The translations under genes and the position numbers were made by a program. A stretch of 64,000 bases of DNA from CAYTGM01 sp964437365 (GTDB lineage Bacteria; Sumerlaeota; Sumerlaeia; SLMS01), in the NCBI GenBank assembly GCA_964437365.1, contig CAYTGM010000026.1, forward strand, positions 10,673 through 74,672. Direction: 5' to 3'. Below the pieces are notes generated by a model, which saw only the letters and a list, made by a program, of their open reading frames with translations, did no database searches and was not told the origin of the DNA. The stretch's first letter is position 1. Every line of letters begins with the position of its first letter. Positions 54,601 through 62,890 of the stretch are shown piece after piece.

Positions 54601-57600
54601 CAACTGTCCCGTTGTTCCAAACCCAGGTCAGGAAGATTCCGATGGAAATGGAATTGGTGACGCCTGCGATGGAGATATAGACGGCGATGGTGTTCCTGAT
54701 GAAATAGACAATTGCCCACTCACACCAAATCCTGAGCAGGAAGATGCCGATGGCGATGGGACCGGTGATATCTGCGATGATGATCGCGATGGTGACGGAG
54801 TCCTGAATGAGGAAGACAACTGCCCGGATACATTCAACCCCGAGCAGTTAGACGAAGATGGTGACGGCATCGGTGATTCTTGTGAAGATGGGTTGATCGA
54901 AATCGTTGATGAGTCAGATGAGCGCTCACCCGTCAACGAGCTTAACGTCGGTCATATTGCATACGGTGACTTGAACAATGATGGTTACCAGGACCTGGTC
55001 CTGAGCGTTCAGGGTCTGGGTGGTGAAGATGCTTCAGATGCTGGTCTTGTTAACCGTATCTATTTGAATGAAGGTGCAAATGGAACACCCGGCGTGTTCT
55101 TCGACGCAACTTTTGGTGTCAATAGAGTCCCTGAAGAAGGTGGCTTCGGACAGCCCGGTGGAGACGACAGGTTGCCACTCCAGCGAGATGATGCCACAGA
55201 TTCGGCCGTCTTATTCGATTTTGATCTCGATGGCGACTTGGATATCTACTTTTCAAATGCCGCCAATACAGATAACCAACAGGGTGGTATTTCGAGACTG
55301 CTTATAAATATTGATGTGGACGATACCTCACGTAATCCTCTCGCAGATGATGATGATATCGGCGATGGTTTCTTTGTTGACGTGACGGACTCGGCGCTGC
55401 CTGGCATCTTCAACACGAAGCAATCTTCCACGTCTTACCTTTACACACGACTGGTGAACTCAGGAGCCAAAGCAGCAGACGTTGATTCTGACGGTGATAT
55501 CGACCTGATTCTGCCATTCAGAACTAATTTCTTTAGTGCTGCTACCGCGTTTACTGTTAATCCAATTACAGGAAGTATAGAAGCACCCGATTACGGCCTG
55601 TTAGACTTGAATGCCTCTCAAGATGCTTTTCAGCTCATTGACACAGATCCGGATCAGGAGGGCCTGCAGCTTCCCTTCAGTTCCCCTAGTGTTGGCACGA
55701 GAATCTTGATCAACCGAAGAGATGAGCTCGTTGATACTGATGGGAATCGTATTCCAATCGGTACTCCTGATGCTTTTCTCACGTTCGTTGATGAATTCCC
55801 CGACTCGCTGGTTGAGTCCGTCTTTAATCCTGGCATCCCTCCGGACGAACAGTCCTCGGGACGAGGACGGCGTGTAGACAGATACTGGTTCCGGGATGAA
55901 ACTTTGGGCCGTGACGGTCTTTTTGGTGGTAATCAAATCTCGAGCAATTTCTTTGATCGTATTCCACCTGGACGCGTTGATTTACCTCAACAGGGTCCGA
56001 GAACTCCGGGGAACAGTCAGGATGAAACTTTCGATGTGTGGGAAGTCCTGGTTGGTAATTTCTTCAATATACATGGACCGGATATTTATCATCTCGTTGG
56101 TGAAAACTCGCGTTATGGCTCTGGTTCACTCAACGCAAAGATCTATGATGGTCGGGATAAGATTCTCGAGAACTTCGATTTGAAGGATGAGAATGGCGTT
56201 CCCAATTTCGGAGTCGTTACTGGCCCTTACTATGGTCAAGCCTTCATCGATGGAACCGTTGATGGCTACTTCCTCGACCGAAGCTGGGGTGGTGAGCAGT
56301 GGATGCCTCTACCCAACAGCACGGTGGGTGCATTGATTGGGGCAGGCGAAGATCATCCCTGGGACATTGACGCTCCAGAAGATGGAGAATTCGTGACCAC
56401 TCTTCCTCAGTTTCTTTCCCTCGCTGGCGATGTTGGCGATACATACGGTAGTTGGTCGACGGACATCATGGTATTCGCTGAGAGAGGTACAGATGGACTT
56501 CCTGGAAATGCGCGACTTTCGCGGTTCCCTGATGACGCATTACGCGAGGGATCGAACGGCGTCTCCAGGCTCCAGGAAAACTTTGTCTTCAATGGACAGG
56601 CCTCTTCTCTCAACAACTCACCAGGCTGGCTGACTGGACCTCCCGGGAAACAACTGGATACTTTTCTGGATCCCGTAGAGAATGAGCAGCGTACTCGCGA
56701 TATAGTGCTCAGTGACCTCGACCTTAATGGTATCCCGGAAATTGTTGCTGTAGGTGATGCTGAGGAGGTCGCTCTGAACGTCTTCAGCAACAGCGGAGGA
56801 TTCTTGACGATCTATCAGGCATCTGCGGATGGTGAAAATGCTGATTACACTTCCGTATCTTCCATCAGCGTGAGTCCGAGCCCTGTCGAGAGATTCGGAG
56901 GGCAGTCTCTAGCAAGCTTCGATATTGATAATGATGGTGACAATGATATCATCGTTGGTACCAACTCGGACGGAATCAAAATCTTTACGAATCAGCTATA
57001 CCGACCCAGTGCTCCACCGAGTCTTGATGCTTCAAATGACTCTCCAATGTTCGCGGATGCGAGTACGAAATTTATTCCGAACCGCATGGGGGTTGCCTTT
57101 GATGATTCCAGTCCAGGCGGTCTATTCCCTTCCGGCTCGCACAATTCTGTCGATGTTGGGGATATTGATCGTGATGGGTTGCTCGATATACTCGTCGGAG
57201 GTGGGGGATCCTTTGCTGAAGTAGGTGATCTGTCCTATGTCTATCGCAACCATGGACCAACCTTTCCAGGCGCAACCAGGTTTCTCCCGTCAGGTGTCGG
57301 TAACCCCGCACCGAAACTTGTGACTGAAGGATTTCCTGAGATGGCCCTCGATTCATTCCTGAGATCGACGACTGACCTTAAGTTCGTGGACTTGGATCTG
57401 GATGGGGATTTGGATATTATTCAATCAAACCTTCTCAACAGAAATCAGATTTTCCTCAATAGAAATGCCCGTGAGGACATGTTTCTGAACAGTGGACTTC
57501 TTTCTTCCAATCTCAGAGGAGACAGATTCTACAACACTCTGGTCGACTACGAATGGCGAGAAAACCGAATTGGGCGCGCTGATCTCGATGACCCCAATAA

Positions 57601-59350
57601 TGACGTTCCAGCAGAACTTGTGCGTCGTGGCTTTCCATCCATCATCCTCGAAAATACTCTGTTAGGAGATGGTATATACGAAAGAGTCCAGAATATTGGG
57701 CTCACTGTTTATCCTGATCTATCGGGGCCGGGAAATAAGGAATTCACACGAGGCATTGCATTAGGAGATGTGGATAGAGATGGTCGCCCGGACGTTTTTC
57801 TTGCGAACGGTATTGCGGACTTCGGGGCGAGAAACGTCCTCCTCATGAACCGCTTGAATAATGATAACGATCCTAATTCTGTCGTGCTCGTTGATGAGAC
57901 GAATACACGACTTCCAATCGTTCCTAATTCTGGTGGCCAGACCTATCTTGACGACAGCCGCGCTGCAGCAATAGCCGACCTGACAGGTGATGGAGCTCCA
58001 GAAATCATTATTGGCAATAACCAGGCAATCAACCCCGCAGCTGCCTCAAACGACTTTGAGCCTTTAAGTATCATGCTCGTCAATGATGGCACAGGTCAGT
58101 TTAGTCGTGCTGATGTGATCCGCTTCCCTGCGAGAGAAACCAATGTAAGAGCCATCACTGTTGCAAACCTCGGAAGGAACGGTGACCTGGTTGAAGATCA
58201 GGACGGAAATGGAATCGTCACTGATAACGAAGTGAAGAAGTTCGACCGACTCATTGAGATTCTTGCTCAAACCACATATCTGGGAAGTACTGTTCCTGTT
58301 TTCGATGTCCCAGAAAACTTCACAAGAGTACCTGTAACCGAGGTTCTCGTGTCAGCTTCTAACCCCAACGATACGTTCGTCTCACAAAGACCCGCACGCT
58401 TCATCAACCTGAATGGAAATACAACAGGTGGGGGAGCACCTCTTTATGATCCTGTTTTCGACGTCATCTTATGGGCTTCCAATGGTGATCACATTTATCT
58501 TGGAAATGACGGTAATGGAAACTTCACAGAGCTCACTGGTATCGTTTTCGAAAGCCCAGTGCTTGAGTCAGTTTACGGCTGCACGGTTGGCGATGTGGAT
58601 GCCGATGGATGGCCTGATCTTATGGTCGCTATCACTACAACATTCAATGGTGTCTCAACTGTCCTGCTCCAGAATCTGAGAGCCACTGGTGTACCGGTAT
58701 TTGGTGATCGAACAGCCAATGAGGTTCCTGTTGCAGAGACAACATTACTAAGTCCAACTACCGAGGTTGAAGGTCAGGCTTCATTCAGTGATCCGCATGG
58801 CCAGGCTCGTGCTCTTGTTCTCTTCGATGCAGAAAATGATGGAGACCTTGACCTTTACGTTGCCGAAGCAGGTAGACGATTCGGAAGTAGTGCGAATGGT
58901 GCACTTGATGCATTCTACGAAAACCTCCGATTCGGAGCGAGCTATAACTCTATACGAAACACTTCCCTGAATTACTCTGCAACGACTGGTCCTATCATTG
59001 ACCCTAAACTGGCAGTGACAGGAATTCAGCCCAATGTCGCAACAATCGGCTCAACATTGACCGTTCGCATCTTTGGTAGACAGTTCGATTCGGGAGCTGA
59101 AGTTTTCTTCGGCCAGGGTGTGACCGTCCTGAACAATCCAATCGTCAAGTCAGCTGAAGTCATGGATGTGGATATACGAGTTGAAGGGTTTGCTACGCCT
59201 GGACCACGTCAGGTCTTTGTCTTTAACCCAGACGGTGAAACTGCAGTCAGCAGTGAGAACCTGTTCTTCATTACTCTTAGTAGAGATACCAGTGATGACG
59301 GACAGAAGGACGACGAAACAGCAGTAGATGACTGGAACATATTTGAATAA
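51683..59350 (+). CDS. Giant exported protein with TSP3, FG-GAP/VCBS and IPT/TIG domains
   Basis: About 2,555 residues from ATG 51683 (AGGAAGA just upstream, then signal peptide M-R-R-H-P...S-I-L-G-Q-A-A-L-G); the frame is open to 51629. The N-terminal part looks like a degenerate matrixin: at about 287-303, where H-E-x-x-H would be expected, it reads T-K-G-V-G-R-S-S-P-L-A-E-S-H. Thrombospondin-3 calcium repeats (D-x-D-G-D-G-x-P-D, D-N-C-P) fill about 890-1070. At least ten FG-GAP/VCBS-like units (for example D-L-D-L-D-G-D-L-D-I) follow to about 2400, then an IPT/TIG-like domain (about 2440-2530). The tail is T-A-V-D-D-W-N-I-F-E. A calcium-binding cell-surface or outer-membrane protein is likely. 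Confidence 0.85.
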   Translation: MRRHPVSKFSMRAATLMVCLFSILGQAALGGPGLLVGTIEGRDPSTPSDDIIDRKWMRWNEDQNISFYLYRPVQGSGGGFESSVINPAFNTGDDPILDLDVLSALQAAAGEWDDVGTELEYSTPQFSDTFSFPTIDVLRNGPQATGMDGFNLVTFRDPPPGAVGGSIPVADGVQFTPIYYYFDEDYELNSTNPDSFVVPATDNGIDGAVPELLVFTDTDTPETLRLLISTNSGYGLGDTIPAGVLVEVDLAFNREIQYFDYPDDKDDLELDGLSESAVLGTLDIQALLTKGVGRSSPLAESHLYNSTLSPFYIVEGDVNDEFLSNPYEVRELKKDDEASLISVYDGHRDGTISGLLLQGSTVPFENTIPAAIGVTGTLTGKLPDHPVFAGRPKNLHDPLTLDTIIEGGRFGITEQFVGPVELETHILAGPEQRLPLLASPDNVDDGAFVFLNADESQFSSEYRLTNLDPAGDWYLFITGRDENVAYFSQQSLTFFRVSQDYPNEFFGGVEGNAPVPGVTPNPDLVPDDTIFASDYLEMNPEFVPVVFIDPETGEEEPGLAPTGRFGASLPQSIDMLDVFNNVNQTVGLLTVEADNETRARDIYLDNRGRGFGGNFGQVLDFSEAEDRLEIGYLIRNSLGDTIGQIIQTFEILDETEIPFNDGRFEVRGPRAMRVTWQYTNTDGPRFVGAQQVSDGTQQWGLAHLSNPKFGQSARPSLFINGSLQQEGKEFGPNGPGYIYWDDNIGEPQYRMAVVNNLPDLATPADALLTVNFQRAFGTNLWDFQTGGIIDGPLATSIIQRGFIQRYNPVELAPGQTRTITWVFAFEVPGVETEFDVKIRQVENGFPYQEGGPAIQPFSDNPSIGFGLPSNARNVNIITNTSDRLPGLINDQDGDGVFDDVDNCPFTPNADQEDLNQNGIGDACEGDRDGDSIPDALDNCPDVPNPLQEDQDGDGLGDVCDDDIDGDGIPNEEDNCPVVPNPGQEDSDGNGIGDACDGDIDGDGVPDEIDNCPLTPNPEQEDADGDGTGDICDDDRDGDGVLNEEDNCPDTFNPEQLDEDGDGIGDSCEDGLIEIVDESDERSPVNELNVGHIAYGDLNNDGYQDLVLSVQGLGGEDASDAGLVNRIYLNEGANGTPGVFFDATFGVNRVPEEGGFGQPGGDDRLPLQRDDATDSAVLFDFDLDGDLDIYFSNAANTDNQQGGISRLLINIDVDDTSRNPLADDDDIGDGFFVDVTDSALPGIFNTKQSSTSYLYTRLVNSGAKAADVDSDGDIDLILPFRTNFFSAATAFTVNPITGSIEAPDYGLLDLNASQDAFQLIDTDPDQEGLQLPFSSPSVGTRILINRRDELVDTDGNRIPIGTPDAFLTFVDEFPDSLVESVFNPGIPPDEQSSGRGRRVDRYWFRDETLGRDGLFGGNQISSNFFDRIPPGRVDLPQQGPRTPGNSQDETFDVWEVLVGNFFNIHGPDIYHLVGENSRYGSGSLNAKIYDGRDKILENFDLKDENGVPNFGVVTGPYYGQAFIDGTVDGYFLDRSWGGEQWMPLPNSTVGALIGAGEDHPWDIDAPEDGEFVTTLPQFLSLAGDVGDTYGSWSTDIMVFAERGTDGLPGNARLSRFPDDALREGSNGVSRLQENFVFNGQASSLNNSPGWLTGPPGKQLDTFLDPVENEQRTRDIVLSDLDLNGIPEIVAVGDAEEVALNVFSNSGGFLTIYQASADGENADYTSVSSISVSPSPVERFGGQSLASFDIDNDGDNDIIVGTNSDGIKIFTNQLYRPSAPPSLDASNDSPMFADASTKFIPNRMGVAFDDSSPGGLFPSGSHNSVDVGDIDRDGLLDILVGGGGSFAEVGDLSYVYRNHGPTFPGATRFLPSGVGNPAPKLVTEGFPEMALDSFLRSTTDLKFVDLDLDGDLDIIQSNLLNRNQIFLNRNAREDMFLNSGLLSSNLRGDRFYNTLVDYEWRENRIGRADLDDPNNDVPAELVRRGFPSIILENTLLGDGIYERVQNIGLTVYPDLSGPGNKEFTRGIALGDVDRDGRPDVFLANGIADFGARNVLLMNRLNNDNDPNSVVLVDETNTRLPIVPNSGGQTYLDDSRAAAIADLTGDGAPEIIIGNNQAINPAAASNDFEPLSIMLVNDGTGQFSRADVIRFPARETNVRAITVANLGRNGDLVEDQDGNGIVTDNEVKKFDRLIEILAQTTYLGSTVPVFDVPENFTRVPVTEVLVSASNPNDTFVSQRPARFINLNGNTTGGGAPLYDPVFDVILWASNGDHIYLGNDGNGNFTELTGIVFESPVLESVYGCTVGDVDADGWPDLMVAITTTFNGVSTVLLQNLRATGVPVFGDRTANEVPVAETTLLSPTTEVEGQASFSDPHGQARALVLFDAENDGDLDLYVAEAGRRFGSSANGALDAFYENLRFGASYNSIRNTSLNYSATTGPIIDPKLAVTGIQPNVATIGSTLTVRIFGRQFDSGAEVFFGQGVTVLNNPIVKSAEVMDVDIRVEGFATPGPRQVFVFNPDGETAVSSENLFFITLSRDTSDDGQKDDETAVDDWNIFE

Positions 59351-59362
59351 AGGTCGATCGAA

Positions 59363-61945
59363 ATGAAGAAATGGACAACATATCAGATAATTGCGGCTGT
59401 TTGCAGCACGGGGGTAATCGGTGCTATAAGCCCCTCTCTCACACTCGCAGATCTGACAGATCAAGTCTCCCATATTTCCTCACGCGAGGTCTTTCCTCAG
59501 CCCTCAGCGAAGATGACTTCGGATTATTTTCACCTGGTCCAGAAGCTTTCCTCTGTTACAAAAGAAGAGAGAGTCAGGCTTCAGAAGAGTACACATGACG
59601 AGAGAGCGCTCCCCATCTTCGTTGCTCGTGGTGAAAATCACGATGAAGTTGAAACATATATCTCTGTCGAATACTTCTCGCCTTTGTTGACTAAGCAACT
59701 TGAGAAACTGGGTGTGGAGATCATTGCAACAGAGGAGAGGTCCTACCTGATCCAGGCATGGGTTCCACTTTCTTCCGTTGAACAAGTGGTCGCTCTGGAC
59801 GGTGTACGAACTCTTCGCAGGCCTTCTTATGCCATTCCAGCCACAGGGTCTGTCCTGACTGAAGGTGAAACCAACCTGCAGACAAACTTCATCCGAAATT
59901 ACGGAAACATAAATGGCAATGGCATTCGAGTAGGCGTCATATCACAAGGCCTTTTCGGTTCAGGTTTCTCAGCCAGTTTCGCACAAACAGAAGGCTCAAA
60001 TAACGATCCTCGAGTCGCCAGCGGGAATTTACCTATTGATGAGTTCAGTGAAAACGGTGCTTCCAGCGGCAGCCTGGGTGCGGTCACAATCAGGCCGACA
60101 TCTTTTCTGTTCCATGAAATAGACGGCGAGGGAGACCCAAGATTCTTTCCCGAAGGTGCTGCGATGCTTGAGATCGTTCATGATATCGCGCCAGGCGCTT
60201 CACTTTATTTCTACGACCCAACGGCACTCCAATCACAGGCTGCAACTTCAGTTCTGATGAATCAGGCTCGTCAGTATCTCTTGAGTCAGGGCGTTGAAGT
60301 GATCGTCGATGACCTCGTCTTTTACGATGCAGGAAGGTTTGATGGGAGCAGTACTGTCTCTAGACGCGCCCAAGAAATTGTTCTAAATGAAAACGTCGTA
60401 TACGTGACGGCTTCGGGTAACCAGACTCCTCCCGAGCTAAATTTGAATGACGGAAGCACAGCTGTAGAAACTAAGCGTTTTCCGATTTTCGTGAATGGTT
60501 TCTTCTCACCATCGCCTGGTTTTGGCGATTCTAAATTTCATAACTGGGCTTATGCGTCCTCTTTCACAGAAACTTCCTCTCAGCTTTTTATCAGACCGCA
60601 GAATAACATTATTGAAGTAACTATTGTCTGGGACGACATCTGGGATGAAGGGGATCCCCGTGCTGTTGACGATCTTGACCTTTTTCTATTCAAGCCAGAG
60701 AACCTCAGTCCAGGTGATGATATATTTGATGATGTCGTTGCATTTTCATCTGACATTCAGGGTGGAACGGGGTTGCCCATAGAAAAGTTCACCGCATTCA
60801 TTCCTCCTGGGTACAATAATGCACTATTCAGACTTGTCTTGAGTCGTAAAGACAGCTCGAATAGCGCACCAGTTCTCTTTACAGCCATTATTACACAAGG
60901 TATCGTTGATGCCTCCAGCGTTGATTTTTTGACCCACGGCATTGCTGGAAATAACGGCGATGCACCACCACCTGTGATATCGGTTGGAGCCATTGATGCT
61001 AGTCTCGGGGTTGATACTATCGATGGGTCTACTGTTCCCGGCCTGACACCTGGGCCCGGTCGAGCAAATGAGAGTGACTTCGTCAAATGGTATACTGAGC
61101 AGGAATCACCTGCTGTTGTGAGTTATTCCAGTGTATCTACACAGAGTACAGGAACCTTTGGATTTACTGGATCATCCGCTGCGGCTGCGCATATCGGTGG
61201 CTTTATCACTCTCCTCCGCCATTCTTTCAGAGACATTCCGTCTTACGATTACTATGATATCCTTCAGATAACCGACGCAGTTCCGAATAGTGTGTTCCCC
61301 AATGCAACTCTTATCGAAGAAGATACACTTTCTGTTTTCAAGAATGTACCAAAGTATTTTCGCGTTAATGGGTTAGATACGTGGCTTAACCTTACCAATA
61401 GTGGGGGCAAGCTCGAACGAACATTGCGTCTGTCAACAACAGCTATAGACGGTGAGACATGGACCGAAAGTGGAGAAATTTCCCCTTTTAACCCAGCGGT
61501 TTTCGATCAGTCCGAGATGGGTATTGAAATTGGCCCCGGCGGTCAGGACAATGTCTTTGGTTTCTGGCAGACAGAGGTCCTCGGTTTCGGAGCAGAAGGT
61601 GAAACTAAGACACTGGATGCTACTAAGCTGTACGAGCTTTCAGTAAGAGTTGGTACAGACGAGAAAGACCCAACTCGCGTTCCTGATTTCAGACTAAGGC
61701 TAACTACGGGCGGCAATGATGAAAGTGCCCTTCTGGTAGTCGCCGGCCTTGACGGCGAAGCTTCCAACGCACCATCAACGATTGGTGGAAAGACCTATAA
61801 GTTATACTACCAACCGAGCAATCAGGCTATCGCAGAGCAGGGTGTACGCTTTGCCTTCGACCTTCTTCACTTCGATGCTTCGGATAACGCGGATGCTACG
61901 TTCTATATACAGGAACTTAGCTTAAGCGAACTCTCTGCACCCTGA
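59363..61945 (+). CDS. Subtilase-like (S8) exported protein, catalytic Asp missing
   Basis: 860 residues with a signal peptide. Residues about 170-645 match a subtilase group with F-F-P-E-G-A-A-M-L-E-I-V-H-D-I-A-P-G-A and V-I-V-D-D-L. The oxyanion-type segment V-T-A-S-G-N and the serine motif G-S-S-A-A-A-A-H (S605) are kept, but the usual Asp in G-V-I-S-D is Gln195 (G-V-I-S-Q-G). Proteolysis is therefore doubtful. The C-terminal 145 residues (about 714-858) form the domain shared with the proteins at 10233 and 12202. It lies 12 bases after the giant gene and is probably co-expressed. Confidence 0.82.
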   Translation: MKKWTTYQIIAAVCSTGVIGAISPSLTLADLTDQVSHISSREVFPQPSAKMTSDYFHLVQKLSSVTKEERVRLQKSTHDERALPIFVARGENHDEVETYISVEYFSPLLTKQLEKLGVEIIATEERSYLIQAWVPLSSVEQVVALDGVRTLRRPSYAIPATGSVLTEGETNLQTNFIRNYGNINGNGIRVGVISQGLFGSGFSASFAQTEGSNNDPRVASGNLPIDEFSENGASSGSLGAVTIRPTSFLFHEIDGEGDPRFFPEGAAMLEIVHDIAPGASLYFYDPTALQSQAATSVLMNQARQYLLSQGVEVIVDDLVFYDAGRFDGSSTVSRRAQEIVLNENVVYVTASGNQTPPELNLNDGSTAVETKRFPIFVNGFFSPSPGFGDSKFHNWAYASSFTETSSQLFIRPQNNIIEVTIVWDDIWDEGDPRAVDDLDLFLFKPENLSPGDDIFDDVVAFSSDIQGGTGLPIEKFTAFIPPGYNNALFRLVLSRKDSSNSAPVLFTAIITQGIVDASSVDFLTHGIAGNNGDAPPPVISVGAIDASLGVDTIDGSTVPGLTPGPGRANESDFVKWYTEQESPAVVSYSSVSTQSTGTFGFTGSSAAAAHIGGFITLLRHSFRDIPSYDYYDILQITDAVPNSVFPNATLIEEDTLSVFKNVPKYFRVNGLDTWLNLTNSGGKLERTLRLSTTAIDGETWTESGEISPFNPAVFDQSEMGIEIGPGGQDNVFGFWQTEVLGFGAEGETKTLDATKLYELSVRVGTDEKDPTRVPDFRLRLTTGGNDESALLVVAGLDGEASNAPSTIGGKTYKLYYQPSNQAIAEQGVRFAFDLLHFDASDNADATFYIQELSLSELSAP

Positions 61946-61984
61946 CCGAAATCACGACGAGTCTATCCAACCTGCTTTTCCCTC

Positions 61985-62013
61985 AGGCCGCTCGAATTTC
62001 GGGCGGCCTTTTT
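61985..62013 (+). terminator. Rho-independent terminator after the subtilase-like gene
   Basis: 11-bp stem (one G-T pair) AGGCCGCTCGA (61985-61995) / TCGGGCGGCCT (61999-62009) followed by a T run. It closes the exported-protein block. Confidence 0.9.
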
Positions 62014-62121
62014 CTTTCCTGTTAACCTCCGATCGGTTGACTCTTAAAGAAAACTGCATAAGAATTTCAAGCATCTGAGATCGGAATAATAAGACAGAAA
62101 AGGGCCTGACATCTTAAGTCC

Positions 62122-62883
62122 ATGACTCGAGACTTTGATCATTCACGCATCTCAAAGGTCCTTGTAAAGGACACCAGGTTGGCGGGCTTCTCTTTTCCGA
62201 AAGATGACATTGAGTCTGTCTATATCAGTGGTGCATGTGACCTTATCAAGGATGGTGCTGCTTTGTGCTACCTCGGAGTTGTGGGAACACGATCTCACAG
62301 TAAGCTTTACCGGGATGCACTAGAGCGAATTCTTCACCACATACGCTCGGAGAGAACAGTGATCGTGACAGGTGGAGCAGCCGGCGTAGATGAGACCGCT
62401 ATGAGGTTTGCTCATCACTCATCGATGCCTCTGGTAGTGATTCTACCTTGCGGTTTCTCTTCTCATTCATTCTCAAACTGGTATAGCCGTTATAAGGATA
62501 TTTGCTGTAAAGTGCGAACTCTTCTCGTATCTCAGTTCGACCTCTCCCAGGAAACTAATCGTCACACACCGGTCCGAAGGAATACGCTTATTGCAGCACT
62601 TTCTCAAACAGTCATATTAGGTGAGGCGGGTCGGAAGAGTGGTGCGCTTTACGTGGCTGATTTAGCGTTCAGACTTGGATTGCCTGTCTTCTTCCAACAG
62701 GAACAACGTTCACATGATACAGAGCTCACCTGTATGTACCACAATTTGAAATTAAAGGGAGCATTACAGGTGAGTGGATATCAGGAATCAGAGCTAGATC
62801 GATTAAATCAAGGAATCATTGAAGGAAGAAGGCGATCGGTTTCCTCCTCCTTAGCTAAGCAACTAGACTTTTTCGGCGGTTGA
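62122..62883 (+). CDS. DprA/Smf-like DNA-processing protein
   Basis: 253 residues, one Rossmann-like domain. Y-L-G-V-V-G-T-R-S-H-S, I-V-T-G-G-A-A-G-V-D-E-T-A, V-V-I-L-P-C-G, the R-R-N-T-L-I-A-A-L-S segment and G-R-K-S-G-A-L-Y-V-A match DprA, which loads RecA on incoming single-stranded DNA during transformation. It lacks the C-terminal winged-helix domain of longer DprA proteins. It lies seven bases before priA. Confidence 0.85.
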   Translation: MTRDFDHSRISKVLVKDTRLAGFSFPKDDIESVYISGACDLIKDGAALCYLGVVGTRSHSKLYRDALERILHHIRSERTVIVTGGAAGVDETAMRFAHHSSMPLVVILPCGFSSHSFSNWYSRYKDICCKVRTLLVSQFDLSQETNRHTPVRRNTLIAALSQTVILGEAGRKSGALYVADLAFRLGLPVFFQQEQRSHDTELTCMYHNLKLKGALQVSGYQESELDRLNQGIIEGRRRSVSSSLAKQLDFFGG

Positions 62884-62890
62884 GAAGTTT

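Noticed and set aside
54351..54890. Tandem DNA repeat or CRISPR-like array in the giant gene
   Set aside because: The periodicity is explained by thrombospondin-3 calcium repeats in one intact reading frame.
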